NCBI GenBank assembly: GCA_020055645.1
Contig: CM034546.1
Location: 103,499,812 to 103,563,811, forward strand
DNA: 64,000 nucleotides
DNA from: Tomocerus qinae
Lineage: Eukaryota > Arthropoda > Collembola > Entomobryomorpha > Tomoceridae
Reading direction: 5' to 3'
A program made the translations under genes and the position numbers. This document shows, one piece after another, positions 57,568-64,000 of the stretch. Position 1 is the first letter of the stretch. Each line of letters opens with the position of its first letter. The notes beneath the pieces are model-generated. The model saw only the letters and a program-made list of their open reading frames with translations. It had not been told where the DNA came from and did no database searches.

Positions 57568-60500
57568 TCACGTTGACCTTGAAGAAAGATGGAAATGTGA
57601 CGGAAACACGTTGTTCTGGTATCTTGTCCGGGTATTTCCTGTTGGTGCTGCAGACTCGGATTTGACTGTGAGAGCTGCAGCACGTAATTGAACAATGTAA
57701 AGAAAGGGATGATTCCTCGACGGAGTTAAAGAACAAACGTAGCAATAGTGATAATACAGATAATACTGTCTTGTTACAAATGGTTCGTCTATTTTAGCAA
57801 TACACAACAAATGTATAGAGTGGTAAAGGTAATCATAAGAATAAAAATAAAATTTATTGTAGTACCAGGAGCATCCATAATAGTATCTGAACTTTGTCTC
57901 ACACCTCCGTAACGTACACCTTAACAATAACAACAATAATAACAACAGTAGTAGTTGAAGTGGACAGAGAGTCATGTTGAATTCTAGGAGTAGACTTTCA
58001 CTTGGACCTTGACCACTATAATGAACGACAATGTTATGGATGTGAATGGTATTACTATTATAATAATAATAGTTAAAGTAGTTAGAGTTAGAATAATAAT
58101 AATTGTAATTATAATAATAATCATAATAATTATAATGTGTAGTTGTTGTAATAGTTGTAGTAGTAGTAGTATCTGTATTGAATAAGTGTAGCAGACCCTT
58201 TGGATTTTTAAAGTCATTTTTTAGCAGATGAACTGATTGCAATAGTGACACTATTGATTTCTGGTAGTATTCATATCTGTATTCGTATTGACCTATAGGC
58301 TTATTAGTAGTAGTAGTATTATTATTATTAGTATTAGTAGTAGTAACATTAGTAGTAGTTTCAATCTGTATAAGATCTTTGTTCTGCTTATAGTTTGTTA
58401 TGAACTGACTTAACTTAGAATAATCGTCACTTATTGTAGAGGTCTTAAGTTTTAGATAATAATTATAGTAAAACTCAGTGTGGTATTGTTTTTGTCTCAT
58501 ATTCCTTCGTTTTCGTCTTAGAAATAATAATGATAATACCAGTACAACTAATAATATCCTACAATTGCGCCTACTCGTTTTCTTGTCGCTTATATGTCTC
58601 AAAGTCCTTGTAATGGGAATCTCTTTATAATATGTTCCGACACTTAATATTTTGTCGCTCTTTTTTAAATCTAGGAAAACTACTAAGAGATGTAATAATA
58701 ATTTATTCTGTAGCAACTGTAACGGTAAAGGACACAACAAATTCTCCCCGACAAATGTAGACACTGTCGGTCTTCTTACTTTGAGTGTTATCCTCAGGAA
58801 TTTATATAGAACTAGTTGACGACTACTTTTTAATGTCCATATCAACTGGAGTCTTAAATTCATTACAGAGTGTCCTTGTAATTTTTGTAAAGATAATGCA
58901 AATGTATTTTGACTTTCTTCTGTCAAATAACAAGCGAGTAACTTTCGAACGAATTCTGACTTTGTGCTTCTGCTTTCACTTGCACTTTCCTCCTCCATGT
59001 CTGTCGACTCCCGATCCCGACTAGCCCTATACAGATAGTAATCTAAAGTATTTTTTGTAGCTATAGATTTAGTATCAACATTTTTGGCGTCTTCATTGTC
59101 CGTTTCATTTTGCGCCGCTGCCGCCGCTTTGCACTTAGTCTTCCGCCTCAACTCTTTTCTTGAACTTATAGTTGCACAAGTGTCTGTTGTTGAAAACCCT
59201 AATACATAATATATTGGCAGGAAATTTGTCGTCGTAAATATCAGTAGTAGCAACAAGAACAACAAAGAAGAACAACAATCATGGTGGATGGTGTGACTGG
59301 GAGCTGAGGAGGACGCAGTTGAAAATGTCTTCATTGGCAGACTAAGCAGTACGGAGTTTCTCGACCATTGCTGTGACTGACTCAAATAGCTGGTGCCCCA
59401 TTTGTAGCTCGGGGCTGCTGGGTAAACATTCGATGCGAAGGCCATTGTCATGAATGTCGATGATGTTCCAGCATCAGAGGACACCTTGACGCCATCGGTT
59501 GTCTCCAACTTGCCAGACTTTGCAGCAGCACGAACAGGTCGAAGGGCGGCATTTGTCATGAGACCACTCGGGTCGGATTTAAATGGAGACACTCGACGAT
59601 CCCCCATCACAAGGCTCATGAACTCATCTTTTTGACTGTGGTGAATTTTATAATCGTTATTTTGAAACCTAGTATTTATATTTACATTACTGCTATGTTG
59701 CTGGAGACTACTCAAGTAATTGTTACTCTGTTGTCTAGAATTGTAGTTACTAGTGTGACTCCTCGAGTTGGCTGTCGTTCCTGACGGAGCAATTATATTA
59801 TTTTTATGCAACGAAGTTTTATGTTTTGTGTTTGTGGCTGAGGAAGAACTAATTATAACTGAGCGCCCGTTTATGTCAATGTTACTTCTTCTGGAGTGGC
59901 GATGATAGTCGTCTCCATCGTCCAGCTCTAAATCCGTTGTCAGAAGATCCTCGGATTCAGTGCTACTACTGCTCCCTCCTTCGATTTCATTGTCAGAGTC
60001 AGAGTCAATATCAGAGTCCGTATCTAAGAGTAGCTCATCTTCGTAGTCTATTGAAGTCGTGGGCACAGGGTGCCTTTTTTCTTCCTCTTCCTCCTCCTCC
60101 CGCGCACCATGAACATCTGATTGTGGTCTTCGGGGAGATGACAGCGGCTCTGCTGCTGCTCCGCCCAAAAACAACAAATCATTATCCCTCCCGTCTCTCT
60201 CTCCATCTTCATTTTCGTCAATGCTGTTGCTTACCCTTTCCCTATACCTAGTATCACTACCATAAGTATCAATATTACTGCTTCTACTTCGACTAGTTCT
60301 ACCTTTTTTAATTTTCTCTAGATGCGGCTTATTATCTTCATCATCATCATTATCTAATTTTTGGCGGTGGCTTTGTTGGCTGCTAGTAATATCCCTATCG
60401 CTCACTTTGCAGTCACCATTGCCGTCACAACAGTTGAGAATCACACGAGTGTCACTTTGTCGCTGTTTTTCTTTGCTGGAGCTGGAGGGTTCGTTTGAGT

Positions 60501-61647
60501 TCTTGTAGCTGGGTGTGTCATAGGCAGAAACGTGAGCTGACCAATCTGGTTCTTCAGCTTTCAGTGACGAGGTACTAATAAAATCACTGCTAGAATCTTC
60601 CAGTGCTGATCCAGGGGCATATGCCCAACAACAAGATGTGTAGTACTTTTCAGGACCGTTATGATGAAGGTAAGGGTCATTCTCGTTGGTGTTTTCATCC
60701 AGGATGACGTTTCTCTGAGGACTGTCGAACTCATACATACCCAAGTCTGCGTGGCGTTTGTAATGATTATACTCCTCCGGATGGGGGTCGTGGCAAACAG
60801 AGAGATAATGGTTGTGATCATGATTTAAATGGTCGTGAGAATAATAGTAGTGCGATGGATCGTAACAGGTATTAAATGGCGAATAAGAGGGATAAGCAGG
60901 GTCAGAAGGATGAATCGTTTCTTCAGGGCAGTAGAATGCTGGATGACCACCGTACTGTGACACGTGTGGTTGATTCGGCTTCCCGTCACGTTCCCCCTGG
61001 ACACGATCTGGTGACAAGTAAGGACATAGTCGCATTACACGGTGGCAAATTGAGGCACAGCTAGGGCAGGGCATCAACGATGTCACACAGTCTATCAGCC
61101 CTTCTTGTGTCGTGTCGGTAAGCATACTGCAGGACCAGTCCCGGAATGCTTCCTGTAATCCATTTCCAACATATCAAAATTAAATCTTAGATATTTGCAT
61201 GAATATAGAAATTAGATTTTACTATATAAAACTTACGCGACAAAGTTTGCATTGATTGCGGTCGACATTGACAGAGAAGGGCTGATCGCAGTCGATTTTT
61301 TCTAGAATACGATCCATCTCGCAGAACATTCGAATAGCCCTTGGTTCGCGGAGGCGAAGTTCGGTACTGTTCTTGAGATAGGTCGAGTTCATAAGAGTGA
61401 AACAAAAGAAGCCATGCAAATCGATCCATTCCTGGGCCGCGGGACATGGCTCAATAGGATCCGACTCTGATGCTGACGGGGCGTCGGTGGACGGTGACAA
61501 TGAGGATGACGACGGCGAAGAGGATCTTAGCGGCAGAGACACGAGCAAAATAAAAAATACCAGGACGACCACACTACTTTGACATCGAGCATTGAGCCAC
61601 CTGATTGACGACACACCGGATGAAAGCAACTGCTGCGGCGGAGGCAT
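57568..61647 (-). CDS. Mid1: NALCN-channel auxiliary factor homolog (NALF/FAM155, NLF-1, Mid1 family)
   Basis: Coding exons on the - strand are 61647..61237 and 61152..57568, joined in phase 0 (GTAAGT donor, TTACAG acceptor), 1331 aa. The ATG at 61647 is the first in frame after an in-frame TGA in the same exon, whose acceptor (TTGTTGCAG) sits at 61699. A hydrophobic anchor (VVVLVFFILLVSLPL, about 26-40) is followed by NST sequons and a Cys-rich domain: NQCKLCR, EAFRDWSCSM, then MPCPSCASICHRVMRLCPY and YGGHPAFYCP. This pattern matches the NALF/NLF-1/Mid1 domain. Family knowledge: these are ER and membrane proteins needed to fold and traffic the NALCN sodium-leak channel. A long Ser/Asp/His-rich region leads to a second hydrophobic segment (LLFLLLLLIFTTTNFLPIYY, about 765-795). 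The final 500 or so residues are low-complexity and may be doubtful. The protein is far longer than the roughly 450-aa vertebrate members. A Frizzled domain was considered and rejected. Confidence 0.75.
58060..58360. repeat. Trinucleotide-rich low-complexity stretch in the Mid1/NALF-like last exon
   Basis: Runs of TAG, TAATAA and TAGTAG on the + strand read as Tyr/Asn/Thr repeats on the - strand. They carry no stop in the coding frame, which helps keep the long frame open. Confidence 0.8.
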
Positions 61648-61698
61648 GCCGCCACCAAGCCGCCCACCCAAAGCATCGCACAATCAACCCGCTTCCCT

Positions 61699-64000
61699 GC
61701 AACAAAACAAATCAATAATTAAAATTCATTATATTTAACATTTTTTACATACACATTGACGAATACAATATCATTTGCATATTGAGTAGGTAGTAATAGT
61801 TTTAAAAATGTTTAACATGTTTTCAACATTAATATTTGACTTTTTCGGAAATAATAATGCTAATGAGATTACTTAATAAATATCTCAAAATGTCTACTAT
61901 ATAAAATCCATCATAATAAACACGATTTCTATGAAACGGCAGAGAGTGTGAAATTTAAATATAATAGGTCGTCATTGTTGAAAGATGAGGAGTGACTAAA
62001 TTCATAGGAGGTTCATTTAGTCATGTATGATTAGAGTAGGGACAGGAAGAGTGAAAGCATCTTTAACGACTTTCTCCTTAGGATGTGTAGGTAGTGACAC
62101 GGGTAGTACTTGACTATGTGGTAGAATATTATCGAACATGACACATGATGACAGACAGACAGGATGTCAATAAAACAAAAATGAACATTAGTATACTTAA
62201 GCTTTGGACGGGAATGTGTGTATAGAAAAGAAAAGGTGTTGAAGATGACGGGGCGGATGTGAAGTGATTTGATAGGGGCACAATCAATAATATCTCACAT
62301 ACAGTCAAGCCAACATCCCATCACAGCAGTAGAGAACCAGCAGCACTTCTTCTTACCCTACTCGCATAGCTTAACTTGGCTTTTCTGACAGTAATAGTAG
62401 ATGCCCTGACTCTCTACCACTACAACCGTCCAGCCACTACTACTTTCTCCTCCTATACCTCTTTTATCCCTTCCTCCACTATACACATAAAGACGACGAA
62501 AATAAATGACTAAGGAAACTGGACTAAAACTTGGCTTTGGCTTCCCTATAAATACAATAGCTAAGTGAGCCTTTGGAAACGTTAAGAGGACTACCGGCGT
62601 GAAATACTGAAATACACACTTGACCAAAGTGCTATGTGGAGAGATGTGAATGAATTCTGTGTAGCTAAGACATTTTTCTATTGGCTACGTATATTTAGTA
62701 TCAGAAGACTATTTAGTGGAGAGAAACCCTAGTAAATTCACAAGTAAAAGACAGTTTAAGTTATATTCTATAAGGATGAACTCCTTGTATTAAATTGAAA
62801 GGAAAGCACAAGTCTTAACTTACATCCAATCTCTATTATATATCTTATACTGACACATATACTATGTATATTTAATACACTTAGCTTTTTGAATAGTTTG
62901 TTTGTTACTAAAACGAAAGTACCTTCGTGGCCTGCGAACACAAAATAGCATTGTTATATCAAATGTACTAAAAGAATTTATGGATACTTTCCTCCAACTT
63001 ATTTCTCTGTATCGCCCAACACTAAATCACCATTCTGAATAGTCACCAATGATACTAACTAGACACTATACATGGATTTACCTTTTATGTACTACGTAGT
63101 ACACACTCAAAATACAGAGTATCTTAACTATCATATTATTGGGATTGATCATTTTAGAATTGCAATGATCCCCCGAAGTGTAATACTAATAACATCTTTG
63201 CCCCAGTCCATCTTTGTTATTCTCAAAATCGGAAGTAAAAAATTAATTCTTAAAAACACACTAATTTACATACCCTTTGTACAATGGACCTGGGGCATAA
63301 TAACAATTTCCCAAATTAGCATTTAAACTTTTAAATAAAATCAAATATTTTAACGTGACATGATCATTGCATCACCATTGCATGTAATGTACTTTTAGTA
63401 TTGTACTTTGTACTATCAGTACCTGTATATAGAAAAAAACAATACAAATTGTATTGTAGTAAGGCACATTGGCTGATATATTTGAAAGCTGTCGTTTTAA
63501 ATCTGGAGACATTTATTTAGATACGTAAGTATTTGCTGTAAGTTGCTTACGTAAATAATTCTGTGTTGTTATTTTAAACGCGACTCTATAAGATGCTTGG
63601 TAAATGGTTGGATATACATTTTTACCATTATCATAGACCAATATGTGTTTCGTGCTTTATGCGATATTTAGAACAAGTACAAGCATAAAACTCAGTTTTG
63701 ATGATGGTGCATAAAATCATAAAGCGGACCGGGTGAGAGACCTAAAGGGTGTATTACACTTATGGGAGAAAGCTGTAAGTGTAAAAGAATCAAGTCAAGA
63801 TAAGATGAGAGCATCAAGAGATCTCCAGGCGCAGTCTGCCATGGCAGGATACATACATAACTAAATATATATATAAGTAATAATAGGCGAGGCAGGGGAA
63901 TGATCATAAGATAGCTGACTTGGGTACCTAGTTAGGTATTTTTGTACATAGCACCAACCAGTTCCAGCAGCCACGAACAGGCTTTCACATTATTTAACAA
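61699..64000 (-). other. Intron or upstream DNA of the Mid1/NALF-like gene
   Basis: The coding exon begins at a 3' splice site, so a non-coding first exon must lie to the right, perhaps outside the window. I see no convincing exon here. Short frames (62358-62627 -, 63072-63326 +) have no domain signal. Confidence 0.45.

Noticed and set aside
57568-61647. Frizzled-type Cys-rich receptor
   Set aside because: The Cys spacing, the YGGHPAFYCP motif and the lack of a seven-helix domain fit the NALF/Mid1 family instead.
62358-62627. - strand frame upstream of the Mid1/NALF-like gene
   Set aside because: No domain, no splice sites linking it to the gene, and low-complexity content.

Overview
This is a eukaryotic, AT-rich window from an arthropod nuclear genome, most likely a non-dipteran hexapod or related lineage; the species cannot be fixed from sequence alone. 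The evidence is short GT-AG introns, a Tramtrack-type BTB zinc-finger gene, an SLC46-family transporter of the arthropod type, a BEL/Pao LTR retrotransposon, a tandem family of alpha-arrestins and a homolog of the NALCN-channel factor Mid1/NLF-1/NALF. No tRNA, rRNA, CRISPR array or bacterial-style operon was seen.

Layout. (1) 1-16221: upstream region and a five-coding-exon BTB/C2H2 zinc-finger transcription factor on the + strand (651 aa, start 2412, stop 16221, introns of 4.5 and 7.2 kb). (2) 16222-20650: 3' UTR and intergenic DNA. (3) 20663-22727: a seven-coding-exon SLC46-like MFS transporter (495 aa, +). (4) 23288-29655: a complete, apparently very young BEL/Pao retrotransposon with identical-looking 354-bp LTRs, a 5-bp target duplication, a primer-binding site, a polypurine tract and one uninterrupted gag-pol frame. 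(5) 29987-53875: eight tandem + strand arrestin-domain genes, each with the same five coding exons (intron phases 1-1-0-0, 312-330 aa), followed by a decayed ninth fragment. (6) 57568-61698: a Mid1/NALF-like gene on the - strand, with coding sequence 57568-61647. (7) 61699-64000: intron or upstream DNA of that gene.

The arrestin array is the main feature. Its copies form sub-families (1/2, 4/5, 5/6 for the first exon, 7, 8) that look like products of repeated duplication and gene conversion. The coding exons are kept open, while one loop in exon 2 diverges strongly. Spacers and introns have been hit repeatedly by transposons, and sister copies preserve the empty sites, so several insertions can be dated relative to the duplications. 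These are the BEL/Pao element, a 3.7-kb TA-flanked nested element carrying a THAP fragment, a hAT-like MITE, a 2.3-kb element with 8-bp repeats, a Tc1/mariner-like MITE and several hairpins.

An 18-bp motif, AAGGATTCTATAGTTACT, lies 143-208 bp upstream of the start codon in five copies, with a variant in a sixth, and is a candidate shared promoter element. All exon coordinates were set by hand from reading frame, GT/AG sites and alignment among copies; no transcript data were available.
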